From Dolomedes plantarius (Eukaryota; Arthropoda; Arachnida; Araneae; Dolomedidae), in assembly GCA_907164885.2 (NCBI GenBank), contig OU015497.1:63785077-63849076 (forward strand): a stretch of 64,000 bases of DNA, given 5' to 3'. Every line of letters starts with the position of its first letter. Positions within the stretch are counted from its first letter, which is position 1. Below are positions 49,460 to 61,126 of the stretch, one piece after another. Position numbers and translations under genes: made by a program. The notes under the pieces were generated by a model that was not told the origin of the DNA, made no database searches, and saw only the letters and a list, made by a program, of their open reading frames with translations.

Positions 49460-50260
49460 GTGGTATCTCAGTACTGGACGTTAATTGGTCCCAGAAGGTA
49501 CGACGTATACTAAACGAATTATTCCCATAAAAGGTAATGTAAACTGAAATAATACGTTACTGAACCACAGATTTTCACCTTTCACTTGCCAATTTCTAAA
49601 TTGATTGTGTTGTTTTTTGATACAAGATCTTAAAACTAGAATGCTATAAATTAAATACAATAATTAGATAAATAAAATAGACTTTAACTTCACTCAACCT
49701 CCACTAAGAGGAATTCATGGCCCACTGGGATTGTAGCGAGAGGTTTTTGATTCCAAGGAAAGTCCCTTTACAAGAAAACAACATGCACTTAAGAATAAGT
49801 TCTTTCCATTTTCTATCTACTAATAAACCATGCTGGGGACCTAGATTTCGGGAGTTTCAGTACAAACCTATCAAACGATGCTTTGTTCTGCCTTCGTTTC
49901 AAAAGTCCACAGTTCAGTTTTCTAGAGCTTGGTCAGAGGGATAGTTATCAACAAAATTTTGTATTTTAACCCATTTACAACACATTTCGTGTGTCACTGA
50001 ATTAGGGGATACCTTCCTTTTTCCCTCCTCACTTAAAGAAACTTCCTCAGCCTCTGTCTGCTGCAGCCCCATTGCTGAGCTCATCTTTGTGTTAGTACAC
50101 TAAACCTTCAAGGTCTCCATCCCTAACTTCCATGGCAATTTACTTTCCCCCACACACTATGTCTTCCACTTTTGGTACAGCATTAAATCCTTCAAAAATC
50201 CTTCTTACCCCCAATGTTTGTTCTGTAGCAAGATCAGACACGCAAGTACCAGGCCCTTAC
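49460..50260 (-). mobile_element. Decayed Tigger/pogo-like element
   Basis: CAGTGGTATCTCAGTACTGG at about 49460, with a second palindromic-style ACGTATACTAAACGAA just inside, resembles a Tigger terminus next to TA. At 50030-50230 the minus strand reads VRRIFEGFNAVPKVEDIV, then stops, then GDLEGLVY-x-HKDEL. This matches the C-terminal end of Tigger transposases (FEGF, IV, DxExLVxxHxxEL). The opposite terminus was not found. Confidence 0.55.
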
Positions 50261-51222
50261 TGTCGCATGGTTGTACTCATTCGTTTCTTCTGAGTGGTAT
50301 CACTAACCTTCTTTGAAGTCATGATGACTTCTACGAACAAAACAAACAAAAAAAGCTCAAAATGAATAAAAATAAATAGCAAAATATGTGATTGTCTACT
50401 CTGAGTGCGATATTAATGAGTGCGAGAATTTCGGCTAGCTTGGTGACAAATTTGGTGACATTTGGTGACTTCGGAAAGCCATAGAACCAACCCGATTTCA
50501 CCTAGTGAGCGTTGTTATCAAGTACTGTAAATTTATATTTCTAGAACAATCGAGAATATCAACAGGGGTATAAAAACTTGCCGAACACGGCAGCTAAAGT
50601 TTTGATTCCTAGACTTCTTAGTTGAAACTCAGCTCCTTTGCGTGAACTGTCTTGTGTCAAATCTGATGCCCTTTGCTCAACTTTGCCATTGTCTTAATTG
50701 ACTGTTTGTAGTGTTTGTTAACTGTACAAGACTAAACAAAATGTACTTGTGTTCTGTTATCTCGAGACATTATTCACAAGTATAGTCCAACAAAACGCTA
50801 GAGTACTTAATTTATTACGGCAGTATGTCGATTCAATTTTTCTCCGTTTTGCGATTTTCTCACCTGCGGCATATTTCGAAACGTCCAGATGATTCACAAT
50901 GTATCAAATATGTAAGAAATTAATCCTGATATTATGTTCCAAAATCTGACATCTATGCAGTCATGATTAGTGTTAAATTTATTACAATATACTATATATT
51001 TACTTTTTGCTGTTGAAAGACATTCTGTGATTAGGAAATTTCTAAACGTGGAGATTACTTACAATATATGAAACATTGTAGTAATTGTTTATCATATCCT
51101 TCTTTTGCGACAAAATATAGCTCATACGTTCTTATAATTAATATCAGTTTAATTAAAGTAGAACGCCATTTTTATATTTCTTCGTTGTACATTTTATTAG
51201 CTTCATTACTTTTATTAGCTTA
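50261..51222. other. AT-rich stretch without recognisable feature
   Basis: Unassigned. It may include the lost far end of the Tigger relic. Confidence 0.5.
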
Positions 51223-53018
51223 GCTTAGACTTGTTATGTAAAAAGTGTAGATATAAAAGGGGAAAGCCACGAAGAAATGCATATTGGTTGAATCCTAATT
51301 TGACTACAATAAGAAGTAAGGTAAGAGCTCTTAGAAGGTTATATCAGAAGGAGATGGAACATCAGAAACGCCTTGAGTTGGGAATTAAATATAAATTAGA
51401 GAGAGCTAAGTATAGAAGAGAAATATTGAAGGCAAAAAGAGATAAATTTAATGAATTCGTTGAAAGAGTTACAATTAAGGATATGTTTGGTAATATATAC
51501 TCCTTGATAAAGAATAAAAATACTAAAATAATCACAGCAGAAGGATTGAAAGATAATGAAGGAAATATTAAGTATAAAGAAGAAGAAATAAAAATAATTC
51601 TAGCGGCACATCATTTTCAACGAGAAGACGAGCATATAAATTATGATTATGTAAATTCTGAGGATGAGCAATTAATTACAAATATTGAAGTGGAAAAAGA
51701 AATACAAGAATTGAAGCCTGAAAAAGCCCCGGGTTTTGACGGATTTACGCAGAGTATAGTTCAACAGATCAGCAATATAGATAGTCTATTTTTGACTAAG
51801 TTATACAATAAATGTTGGCAGGAAGGAAAGCTCCCTAGGAAATGGAAAAAAGCTAGCGTGGTATACATACACAAAGATGGTAAAGACCCCTCAAATCCTA
51901 GTTCTTACAGACCGATATGTCTACTCCCCATTTTGGGGAAAGTTTTGGATAAAATCCTCTCCAATACAGTGATTGAACATCTTGAAAGTATGAGTTTATT
52001 GTCTGAAAATCAATTTGGCTTTAGGAGAAATAGGGGAATAGTAGAAGCATTGAATAGTGTTTTTGATAAAATTAAAGAAAACAAAGAGAATGGCTACCAT
52101 ACGTGCTTAATTGCTCTGGAAGTGAAAAATGCATTTAATTCAGTTAGAATAAAAAGAATAAAGGAAGAACTTGACAAAACTGAAATGGATACTAACTTAA
52201 GGAAAATACTAATGGATTATCTGAAAGACCGTACTGTAATTATAAATGAAGAACAAGAGTGGGAATATAATATTGGCGTGCCACAGGGTTCGTCCATTGG
52301 GCCAATCCTATGGTTACTAATTATTAATGAGTTGCTATTAGAGAATGTGCGCGATGGCAACAAAATACAGGCATTTGCGGATGATATAGTAATACTGCTT
52401 ACGAGTAAACTTATATATAGATTTACAGAGATAGCGAGAGCAATAATGGAAAAATGTTCGAGCTGGGCCGATAAAAACCAACTACAATTTAGTGTCGAAA
52501 AATCCAACTACATAATAATACCACACAAAGGAAAAGTGACAAGGAGACCGACGATTAAGTTTAAAGGGGAGAACATCAAATACAATGAGCAAATTAAATA
52601 CTTAGGAATTTACTTAGACGAGAAGCTAAATTTTAAATTTGATATGAATAATATTAGAGATAAGGCATTAAAATTTCAACACAGTATCAATAGAGTCAGT
52701 AAGAGTACGTGGGATTTGAAACCTGAGATTGTCAAAAAGCTATATTTAACTGTTATAGAAAAGATACTATTGCATGGAGTGCAGTCATGGTATAATGATA
52801 AACGTACAATGGATTTAAAATTAAGACAGATACAACGACCATTCTTAATAATGTTAACTAAATGTTACAGAACAGTTTGGATGGATGCACTCCACGTTCT
52901 ATCAGGATGCATACCATTAGACTTAACAGCTAAAATTGAAAAGAATATCTATGAAATCTACAATAAAGGATCAGAAAAAAAAATAGGAGACATCGTACTG
53001 AACAAGCAGGATTGCTAA
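51219..53018 (+). pseudogene. LINE reverse transcriptase part of ORF2
   Basis: The frame is open from 51219 to 53018 with no initial ATG, as expected for a 5'-truncated copy. A basic linker is followed by the RT domain: WKKASVVYIHKDGKDPSN, SYRPICLLPILGKVLDKIL, ENQFGFRRNRG, VPQGSSIGPILW and the catalytic FADDIVILL. Motif A reads LIALEVKNAFNSV, so the first catalytic Asp is Glu here. After the thumb (KYLGIYLDEKLNF) the frame ends at a stop at 53016-53018. The RNase H frame, shifted by a single indel, begins 53012, so the two were once one polyprotein. The RT is very probably inactive. Confidence 0.88.
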
Positions 53019-54048
53019 AGAAAGTACGTGAAATGAGGAAATATGAATGGACATATAACATGGAATCAAAATCGAACATTAAATACTACACTGATGGCTC
53101 AAAAACCAACGAAGGGGTTGGTTCGGCGTGTACACGTTACAACCTTAATGTTTTAGAACAGGCAAAACTTAAACGTCTACCTAATAATGCATCATCCTAT
53201 AGCGCCGAAGTTGAAGCCATTGACACGGTCATCACTGATGCTATAAGTAAAGGAATACAGGAAATCGACATATGCAGTGATTCTAGAAGTACACTGCAAG
53301 CTATATGCGCATATTATTTTAAGGGAGATAGGGTTGAAAATATAAAAAACCTAACAGAAAGTCATGAGATAGCAGTAAACTTACACTGGGTTAAAGCCCA
53401 CTGTGGCATTAATGAAAGTGAGATGGTAGACGCAGCAGTTAAACAAGCAACAACACTGAATGAAATCACAGGAAATTATAAATTAACTAAAGAACAGATT
53501 AAAAATAAAATTAAGAATTATTACATAAATATATGGCAAGAAAATTGGGAGAGAAGCAGTGTAGGAAGGAAAGTATTTGAGGTATTCCCTAGAGTTTCTA
53601 CGAAAAGACTGTCGGCAGATTTCCTTGTTAATCAAGCAATAACTGAACATGGCTGTATAAGAGTCTATCAAAACAGATTTTTTGCTAAAACAGATCTTTG
53701 TGAGTGTGGCAGTATACAAACTATAAAGCACTTTATATACAATTGTAGCAAATGGGCTGAAGCACGAAAAAACTTACCTTTTGGCTTTCAAGATTGGGCC
53801 CCTAGTAAATTATTTACGGATTATCATTGTAGAAGGTGCATCAAGAATATTATGCAGGAACTTATGAATATACACTTCCTCCTACAAGGGGGAGGTGGAT
53901 AGCCCCTCAGATTTAAAAAAAAAAAAAAGACACGTAAACTAATTGCAAAAAGAAAAACTTCGGGACCCGGCTGGGCTGGATTGCCGTCGGGATGATTAGT
54001 TTTATTATTGAAGGGCCGTATAACCTTCGGGTGTGGACGGCGGCGATA
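51223..54048 (+). mobile_element. 5'-truncated LINE (non-LTR retrotransposon), I/R1-like group with RNase H
   Basis: The element keeps the reverse transcriptase, RNase H and a Cys-rich C-terminus, then a 3' UTR with CGGGACCCGGCTGGGCTGG. The endonuclease and ORF1 are absent, so it is 5' truncated, as usual for LINEs. Flanking TTACTTTTATTAGCTT (51207) and TTACTTATTAGCTT (54049) may be the target-site duplication, though they differ by two bases. An A-run at 53914 lies between the stop and the 3' UTR. Confidence 0.85.
53012..53902 (+). pseudogene. LINE ORF2 C-terminal part: RNase H and Cys-rich tail
   Basis: It begins in frame +2 relative to the RT part and ends with a TAG at 53900-53902. RNase H motifs are YYTDGSKTNEG (first Asp), SAEVEAIDTVI (Glu), IDICSDSRSTLQA (second Asp) and LHWVKAHCGINESEMVDAAV (His and last Asp). 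All four acidic residues are present. A C-terminal CECGSIQTIKHFIYNC segment has the C-x-C...H...C spacing of the terminal zinc-knuckle-like domain of I/R1-type elements. The final residues are GGGG. Confidence 0.85.
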
Positions 54049-54342
54049 TTACTTATTAGCTTTACTCAAATTTATAATCATTAAAAAATTAACATTTTAA
54101 AATACATATGTTTTGACACCATTACTCCTTATATGATTTTTTTCATAACAAAGTATCATTCACATGTTCTCAAAATTAATATTAAAATATATTAAAATAG
54201 AATGCCACTTATTCGCATTTTAATTTTTGGATTTTCTAATACAATATTATGTTTTAATATCAGCTCCTATGCAGTTTTTTAAAGATACATAGATTTATTT
54301 TTAGCTGGAGATATATATGAAATAAACCGAATATTTTAGGAA

Positions 54343-54366
54343 TATATATATATATATATATATATT
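54343..54366. repeat. Short (TA)n tract
   Basis: TA tract at the insertion site of the following element end. Confidence 0.85.
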
Positions 54367-54368
54367 TA

Positions 54369-54740
54369 CAGGGTGATTATAATTAAAGTTCAACTTTCAA
54401 AATGCTGTAAAAAAATAACCACTGGTCAGAATGACTTGAAATGTGACCTGAATATACGCAAAGAAGGGGGAAAGGGTATTGCATAAGAAACAAATTCTTT
54501 ATTTTAGCAATAGATGGCGCCTTATTCGCCATAACGTAAATGGCTACTAGTGATATTTGAACCCCAATGGGACGGCTATTGTTTGAGTTGCAGGTTAAAC
54601 CAACTGTACTGTTCAATATGCATGACTTTATCGGTGTTTTACTGAATAAATGACTTCCAAGTCATTCAGCATTTGTAGCACACTTAGTGGAGAGCCTATC
54701 CACTACAACAAGGTACTGCCCTATCAGATGGGAAAAATCG
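54369..54740. mobile_element. Left end of a long-TIR element, truncated
   Basis: TA followed by CAGGGTGATTATAATTAAAG is a typical terminus of the C-A/C-G-G-G-T-G class. The subterminal motif AGATGGCGCC lies 143 bp inside (54512-54521), as in the complete members. The right end and a transposase were not found, so the right limit is arbitrary. Confidence 0.6.
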
Positions 54741-56133
54741 GTTTTCAATTGTATCGATACTTGCTCAAGAAATATTCAATACATATATATAGTTAAAATA
54801 TTCTGTTTTTTCGTTACCCTTTATTCTGTCTTCAATAAATATAAAAAAAATAGATTACCATAAAAATTTGAAAATGTATCCTTTCCAACGTCTGTCATTG
54901 CCTAACTTTATTAAAGGGATGGTGGATTTTGTGTCCAGTATTTTTTAAATAGTAAAATCATTTATATAGTAATTAAGGGAAATAATAAGGCAGTACCTAG
55001 TATTTTCTCTACATAATGTTTTAAAACACTGTCATCTGTCAAGCAGAATTAATGTATAATTAAAATTTATATTAAGTTGAACATATAAGTGTGGTTTCTT
55101 TCTATATACATTTTCATAAATATTTGACCTAAAAATATTGCTTTACAGCGTGTGTTGTTTAAATTATAGCTTGCTTATACAGTTTTCATTATAATAGCAC
55201 AACTGATTTAATACACCGTTAAGGGTCATGAAACCTGTGGTGAGAAAATGTGCTATGCCTTACGTTTGAAATAAAGAATTTTCAGACAAAATATGTAAAT
55301 TACTCTTTGAAATATTATATAGCGTGATTTATAAAAACATGCCTTTAAAATTATGTCTTTAACAGTATAATTTTAAAAAGGTTTGTGTACACTTAAAGGT
55401 GGAATTAATTAAAAGGATGTAATGTATTAATCCCTTATATTATTTTGCATTTATTCAGCATATTGTTCTTTAGAGCCATTTTCACAATTTGGTAATCTAA
55501 AGAAATTGTTTATAAAATGGCTTATACTATAAATCTTTTAAATAATGAGGATGTAAACTGAGCTAAATACCAAAATAATTCCCCACAACCGTTTATTTTT
55601 GAGTGCACAGTTAGCCCAGTGTTAAAAAATAGGATTAAAATTTTGTCACATATTTTTTACACCAAAACGTAATGGTTGAAATCGATATAAAAAATATCTG
55701 GTATATGTGACTAAAAAAGTTGAAAAGAGAACAATCGATTAAATAAAAATGGGGGTGCACATTTTATGACACTTTAGCTTGCTTAGGTGATCACAAATTG
55801 GCCCCAGCGCAGACGAGTTTACACGCTTGACATAATTTCAGTTTCAGCAATATAAAGCAAAATAAGACATGCCTTAAAAGTTTACTGCAAATATTCCGAA
55901 AGTATGCAGGACTAGTTATCAAATCTTTATAAACTATTACAAGCATTTTTGCTGCCCAACAACTCTCTTAAATATACTACATTAGCTAACGTTCAAACAT
56001 TTGCTTCCTAATGCTAAATCGCCTAAATGGTATATATCATGGTTGAAATCTTGCCAATAAAATAATAAGTAACAATGAAATAGGCAGAAGGGAAAAATCG
56101 TAGTTTATCGTAATATTAAACTGTGTTATATAT
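54741..56133. other. AT-rich stretch without recognisable feature
   Basis: No supported feature. Confidence 0.5.
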
Positions 56134-57742
56134 GCCGGGTGCGTTATGCAAAGTTAAGAAATTTGTAATAAAAGAAGTAATGCTCGGAAAATTTTTCTGT
56201 TTGTGCCAATAGGATAAGAGGGACACTGGATTTTTTCTATGTAAAAAAAAAAAAAGAAAAAAAAAAAAAAAAAAAAAAAAAAATTCCAAAATTAACCGGA
56301 AGAGGGCGCTCACACGTCATACTGAGAAGTTTTATGCAAATCAGGCAAACACAAACAGAAAAATCAAACAGATCACAGTAACATTAGACTGTGAATTTGT
56401 TTTAAAGTAACAGATGTTCAATATTACAACTAGCACAAGGTAATAGGCAACTGAGGCGCATCACTAAGCCCATTACAGCAGAGTGTAGCATGTCGCCGTC
56501 GATGGCAGCGACTGTCTGTCGAATGACATGTATCAGTTCCACCAAAGTGGTCAGGGAGCCCTGGTACACACGAGACTTAAGTATCCACACAACCAAAAAT
56601 CTGCCGGGGTCAAGTCTGGTGATCGTGAGGGCCACTGAACCTTATAACCGTGACTTATCACTCGGTCTCCAGTGAAAGATTCCAATAGGAACATCTTGAC
56701 ATCACGTAAAATGCGGGGCGGGACGCCATCCTGCATGAAGGTGACAACATGTAACGCATGTCTCTCCTGCAATGCAGACTTAACGTGATCACGCAAAATC
56801 GTAAGATACCGTACTACAGTGACTGTACGGGTTTTCCTGCCGGATACAGAACAAGGCTCTTCAAATAAGAAAGAGCCCAGAATAAAAGACGCGGTGAATG
56901 CACACCAAACAGTCACATGAGGAGAATTCAGTGGCTGGCTCAGGTACTCACGAGGGTTTGAAGGCACCCAGATACGACTGTTTTGCGTATTAACGTCACC
57001 ATGCAGAGAAAAGTGGGCTTCATCCGTCTACATGACGTTCAGCAACCACTGTGGGTTACGTTCCATTTCTTCCACAGCCCATGTAGAAAAGTTTTGTCTT
57101 GCATCTGTATCTGCCGGTAATAACTGGTGAAATGCCTGGATTTTGTACAGATACAGATTCAACATTCCGTGCAGAATACGTCGAACCGACGTTTCCGGGA
57201 TCCCCGTTCTTCTCCGAGCTTCACGAGAACTGCTACTCCCCGTTGATGTCTCGGCTGTCAAATCTGCCATGACACTTTGTACAACATGGACGTGATCAGC
57301 ACTCAAGAAGGGTCTACCACTTCGTGGACAATTCTCCAAACTCCCCGTTTCCTCAAAACGTTGTACTAAATTCAGTATCCCATTGAATGAAATATGGCTT
57401 TTTTGGGCTTCAATCCTTTCTTCGTGTGAAACTTTCGAGATGCAACAGTTATGGATTCACCATTCTAGAAAAGTTTAACCACCAACGCTCGATCTGGTAA
57501 AGAAAGCATGCTGCCGGCTTCGAATGACAGATCCATTTCCAGCCAGTTGTTTTATTAATAGCCTGATTTGCATAAAACGTCTCAGTATGACGTGTAAGCG
57601 CCCTCTTTCGGTTGCTTTCGGATTTTTTTTCATGGAAAAAAATCCAATGTACCTCTGATCCTATTGGAGCAAACAGAAAAATTTTCCTAGCATTACTTCT
57701 TTTATTACGATTTTTTTAAATTTGCACGAATTTATGACACTA
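56134..57742 (-). mobile_element. Long-TIR mariner-related element, about 1.6 kb
   Basis: The outer 200 bp on each side are inverted repeats. The left includes CCGGGTGCGTTATGCAAAG and GTAATAAAAGAAGTAATGCT, and the right includes the complement of the same blocks. The AGATGGCGCT-like motif is at 56301-56310 and, complemented, at 57597-57606. The left TIR has an expanded A-run (56240-56282). A single minus-strand transposase lies between. Confidence 0.9.
56402..57536 (-). pseudogene. Long-TIR class transposase, disrupted but mostly collinear
   Basis: The probable start ATG is at 57536 (MDLSFEAGSMLSLPDRALVV). The N-terminal DNA-binding part is broken by stops and frameshifts. From 57339 one frame runs to about 56560 with a single TAG at 57028-57030: SSSSREARRRTGIPETSVRR (helix-turn-helix), then TDEAHFSLHGDVNTQ (first Asp). 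Then come TFMQDGVPPRILRDVKMFLL (second Asp) and SPDLTPADFWLCGYL (third Asp). I count 42 residues between the last two Asp. After a frameshift near 56590 the C-terminus ends CNIEHLLL at 56402. It is the best-preserved transposase of this class here. Confidence 0.88.
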
Positions 57743-58063
57743 TATATAAATATAAATATATTGTAACATTAGTATAGTTGATTGTTACAAACTATCAGAC
57801 CCTTTTTTAGCTCTATAACTGCGCATAACATGCATTTGGTTGTGCTAACTGGTTCGGCCTTTATCAAACCGATGGACATAACAAGCGTTTTTCTCACAGG
57901 TCGATTTAAAGAAGTAAATAAAACATCACTTTTCGATATCAAAGGAATATTTATGGGATTTTCCATCGATAAATCTCAATCGTAAGCCACACAAAACTTA
58001 TGCTCCTGAGCCTGGCGAAGGGGTGCTATACTTAATCCCAAAGAAATTTCCAATTTTGTACAG
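57743..58063. other. Spacer left of the LTR element
   Basis: A 67-residue plus-strand frame (57782-57985) is present. It resembles nothing I know and has no supporting signal. Confidence 0.5.
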
Positions 58064-58502
58064 TGTAAGGTATACACAAGATTCGATTCACAAGAATCGA
58101 ACTTTTGAGTGAATTAAAGAAGCTGCTTCAGATATGCTAATTTTGGCATACGCGCTTAGTATAAATACCACGCAGCGTCATTAATGAAAAGAAAGGGAGT
58201 TGTTGTTAAGGTTGAAAAGGTGTTATCCTGCGCTAGTGCTTTACGGGCCAGAAGTTTACGTGGCAGTACTGCTGGTTTGACTTACTGTTCGTGAGTATAA
58301 AAATATATTGTTCTTAAAAAGCTGTATTTACATTCCGTACAAGTAGTACGCATGCTTATTGCTGTAAAAGCCAATTATATGTGCAGCGAATTCAATAAAC
58401 ATTATTTCATGTATAAACTGTGTTTGTATATAATTCAAATAGAGTGCCACTTCAAATTATATACACCCAAGTCTGGGTAGAAGTGAGCATAGATTCTCTA
58501 TA
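58064..58502 (+). repeat. 5' LTR
   Basis: Starts TGTAAGGTATACACAAG and ends GATTCTCTATA. Repeated at 61127-61565 with constant offset 3063. Confidence 0.95.
58160..58399 (+). promoter_or_regulatory. LTR promoter and polyadenylation signals
   Basis: TATAAATA at 58160-58167 could direct transcription, and AATAAA at 58394-58399 could direct 3' end formation. This order fits U3-R-U5. The same signals are in the 3' LTR at 61223 and 61457. Confidence 0.6.
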
Positions 58503-58503
58503 C

Positions 58504-58514
58504 TGGCGCCCGAA
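58504..58514 (+). promoter_or_regulatory. Primer binding site, tRNA-Lys type
   Basis: TGGCGCCCGAA directly after the 5' LTR (one base gap) is complementary to the 3' end of the animal tRNA-Lys used as primer by many retroelements. The match stops after 11 bases. Confidence 0.8.
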
Positions 58515-58637
58515 AAATATATATACCCTGGTAGTTAGCGTTAAATTTGTAACGAACAACATAATTGAAATTAAAAACTGTGTACTGTGTACGTATATTG
58601 ATAAAATTGTTGCAAGTACTTATATACTATTTAAAAA

Positions 58638-60593
58638 ATGAGTGTTGTAGAACAAAATCCTGCTGGAAATTTTCCTCGGGTAATTATGGTTCAGCAAATT
58701 GCGCCATTCGAAGCCACCTTCAATGGCGGCCCCTCAAGCCAATTCCTAAAGAAAATTGAGCATTACTTTCAGCAACAATGCACCCCAGAGGGGGATAAAC
58801 TTAAAATTGCTATAGCCGCTTTAAGAGGTAGTGCATATCAGTGGTACACGTGTATGAAAAGCAGTAATCTGATTTTTGACTATTTGTCATTCAAGCAACA
58901 GTTTCTTAGTGTTTTTCCAAAGACCTTTAATCAAAGTGAAATTGAAGCGGAAATTTATTCGCTAAGGCAACGTGAAGGTCAGTCTGCATTAGATTTTGCT
59001 ATGGAAAAGATTTCCAAGTGTGAGGAATATTTAGAAGAGTTGACGGAAGCGATAATCTTAAAAATAGTTATCCAACGTTTGAAGCCAAGTGTTCAAGATT
59101 TTTTAGATAATCAAACAATTACAAGCAAGGTTACCCTCCTTCAAGCTTTAGCTAAATATGACAATAGACATTTCTTCGCTACCCCTCACCGTCATTCAGG
59201 TACGAGAAGTTTTATACAGCCGCGCCAAAATTTTTCGCGAGTTTCAAACCAGCAGCGTAAGCAGTACCGCAGGCAAAATAATAGAAGCGCACGGCGTGAT
59301 AATGAAATTAGTGCACTTAAAGAAAATATGGAAGCACCTTACTTGCACTGGCAAGTTGATTCACATGATATGGTTCAACCTGTTAAAACTGTGTGGTCAA
59401 ATGTATTATTTTGTCCGAGCAGTAATCATTATTTTGAGAATAGTGAAAGTCAGGGTATTTTTGTGGCTTATAAAGAAAGTGAGTCTAGCTGGAATAATGC
59501 GGTAATTCCAGTACAAATTTCTGAAAATAGGGCCGATACTAATGCTAGTGGTTTAGAAAATAAATCATCGGACACTTCTATTAATGCTATACCTGATATT
59601 ATTAATGCTATACCTGATATTATTGATGCTATACCTGATATTTTAGATGATATTCACACATCTGTTAATGAAGGAAATTTAGTAGATGACGAAGTATGCG
59701 TTACGGAAGTTAGTGAATACTTATTAGTTGACGACAATAAAAATTCTTTAAACGATAGTAGGAACTCGCTAGGTAATGATGATATTATTTCAAGTTTCCA
59801 GCCGAATGAGGATTGTATAGGCCAGGTTGATAATATGGTTTTAAATAAAGTACATGAAAACCAGACTGAGAATCAGGATGAAAAGTTGACACAGAGTTAT
59901 ACTGTAGGTAGTTTAGCTGATGCTTCGGAAGTTATAGAGAAAGTTTGCAATAAAACGCACGAGTACGAAAAGCTTAATCTTCCTAAAACTGAAGGAGTGT
60001 TAAAGAATTTAAATGATAACGATTCTGATGTCACAAGTTTCAAAGAAACTTTTTCGTCAAAAGAGGATAAAACTAAAGTTAAGGGGGATAAAAAACGTGA
60101 AAAAGAGCCTTCAGGTTCCAGCATTAAAACTGCTAATACTGTAGTAATTAAGGCGGCGTATAAGTTTCAAAAAATAGAATCTGCATTAAAATCTAATACC
60201 GATACAAGCAAAAGTACGAAGAAAAGTAAAGTGTGCACTACAAAACCTCCATCTAAGGATGAACGTGGCACACATAAGGTACACAAGGTTATAAAAAGGA
60301 AGAATGACAATTTTAAAGCTCCTTTGCATAAGCACAGGGAACGCAAGATATCAGCCGCCCAGCAAGGTTGGCCTCCTCCCAAGAGACCTCCTGTCCATCG
60401 TCAAGCCGGACCAGCGCCTCAGGACCAACGACCTGCTGCACGAAGGATGACCACACGGTCAACGAACCCCTTTACTAGGACTGCGACCATCAAGAGAGGT
60501 TCAGCGGATTGGACAAACTGGTGCAGTGAAGTTGCTGCATTCATGAGGAACAAGTCTTGTATCAATTCTCTTATTCTAACTCCCACCCTTTAA
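58638..60593 (+). CDS. Gag-like protein of the LTR element, 651 aa, intact
   Basis: ATG at 58638 is the first in-frame start after the primer site, and TAA ends it at 60593. Residues about 25-185 look like a retrotransposon Gag capsid domain: FNGGPSSQFLKKIEHYF, ALRGSAYQWY, YLSFKQQFLSVF and the YSLRQREGQSALDFAM pattern. A basic stretch follows (RRQNNRSARRDNE). Residues about 250-480 are acidic and asparagine-rich, including three near-identical NAIPDI repeats at 314-335. Residues 480-580 are lysine-rich. The last 85 are Pro/Arg-rich with GC-richer codons. There is no zinc knuckle and no pol domain. The protein probably forms particles that package the element's RNA, with enzymes supplied in trans. 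Confidence 0.85.
   Translation: MSVVEQNPAGNFPRVIMVQQIAPFEATFNGGPSSQFLKKIEHYFQQQCTPEGDKLKIAIAALRGSAYQWYTCMKSSNLIFDYLSFKQQFLSVFPKTFNQSEIEAEIYSLRQREGQSALDFAMEKISKCEEYLEELTEAIILKIVIQRLKPSVQDFLDNQTITSKVTLLQALAKYDNRHFFATPHRHSGTRSFIQPRQNFSRVSNQQRKQYRRQNNRSARRDNEISALKENMEAPYLHWQVDSHDMVQPVKTVWSNVLFCPSSNHYFENSESQGIFVAYKESESSWNNAVIPVQISENRADTNASGLENKSSDTSINAIPDIINAIPDIIDAIPDILDDIHTSVNEGNLVDDEVCVTEVSEYLLVDDNKNSLNDSRNSLGNDDIISSFQPNEDCIGQVDNMVLNKVHENQTENQDEKLTQSYTVGSLADASEVIEKVCNKTHEYEKLNLPKTEGVLKNLNDNDSDVTSFKETFSSKEDKTKVKGDKKREKEPSGSSIKTANTVVIKAAYKFQKIESALKSNTDTSKSTKKSKVCTTKPPSKDERGTHKVHKVIKRKNDNFKAPLHKHRERKISAAQQGWPPPKRPPVHRQAGPAPQDQRPAARRMTTRSTNPFTRTATIKRGSADWTNWCSEVAAFMRNKSCINSLILTPTL
59580..59648 (+). 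repeat. Three in-frame 24-bp tandem repeats in gag
   Basis: GCTATACCTGATATTATT units encode repeated AIPDII/IDAIPDI segments. The third diverges into ILDDI. Confidence 0.9.
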
Positions 60594-61126
60594 TAAAATC
60601 GAACCAAATTGGTTTGAAGTTCCCCATTGTAGATACTGTGTAAACATTTTGAGGGGAAGTGGTGAGGCACTGAAAAAAAACGGTATACTGTTGTTTTATA
60701 AATTTTTGAAGGGGACATGTAGTGAAAAAAAAATAATACATACTAACTACAGATAACAAACAACTAACATACTAACTTCACAAATCATAACACATGTACA
60801 TTATAAATTGGGGGAGAGCAGATACAGTCAAGAAATGTCATGCTGTGCAATTGTGTTGTCACTTTTAATTAAAATAGATATTTTAGGGCGCAGTTGGCCA
60901 GCCCAGTATCCGCAACTCTGCAAATCCACTGTGTAATGGTGTCACCTGGACCCTTCGGGGTTAGTTTTGTAAAATGGTAGTGGCGTTTTTCCCCCACACA
61001 ACGTGTGGAAGGTTTTTTGGCTTTGCCACCCATTATGTAAAAAGTCAGACCAGCACGCGTTTTCAATTAGTTAACTGAAGCCGTTCAGACCTCAGTTACC
61101 TAATTTTTTTTTTCGAGGGAGGCCAG
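60594..61126. other. 3' non-coding interior of the LTR element with polypurine tract
   Basis: No frame resembles pol. A T-run followed by CGAGGGAGG at 61114-61122 just before the 3' LTR is the likely polypurine tract. Confidence 0.65.

Noticed and set aside
49985..50020. TGTCACTGAATTAGGGGATACC resembling the TIR of the Tc1 at 10305
   Set aside because: Only about 20 bp match, with no partner end within 1.5 kb. It may be chance or a solo fragment.
57782..57985. 67-residue frame next to the LTR element, matched by a 65-residue antisense frame
   Set aside because: No recognisable family. Overlapping open frames on both strands suggest chance.
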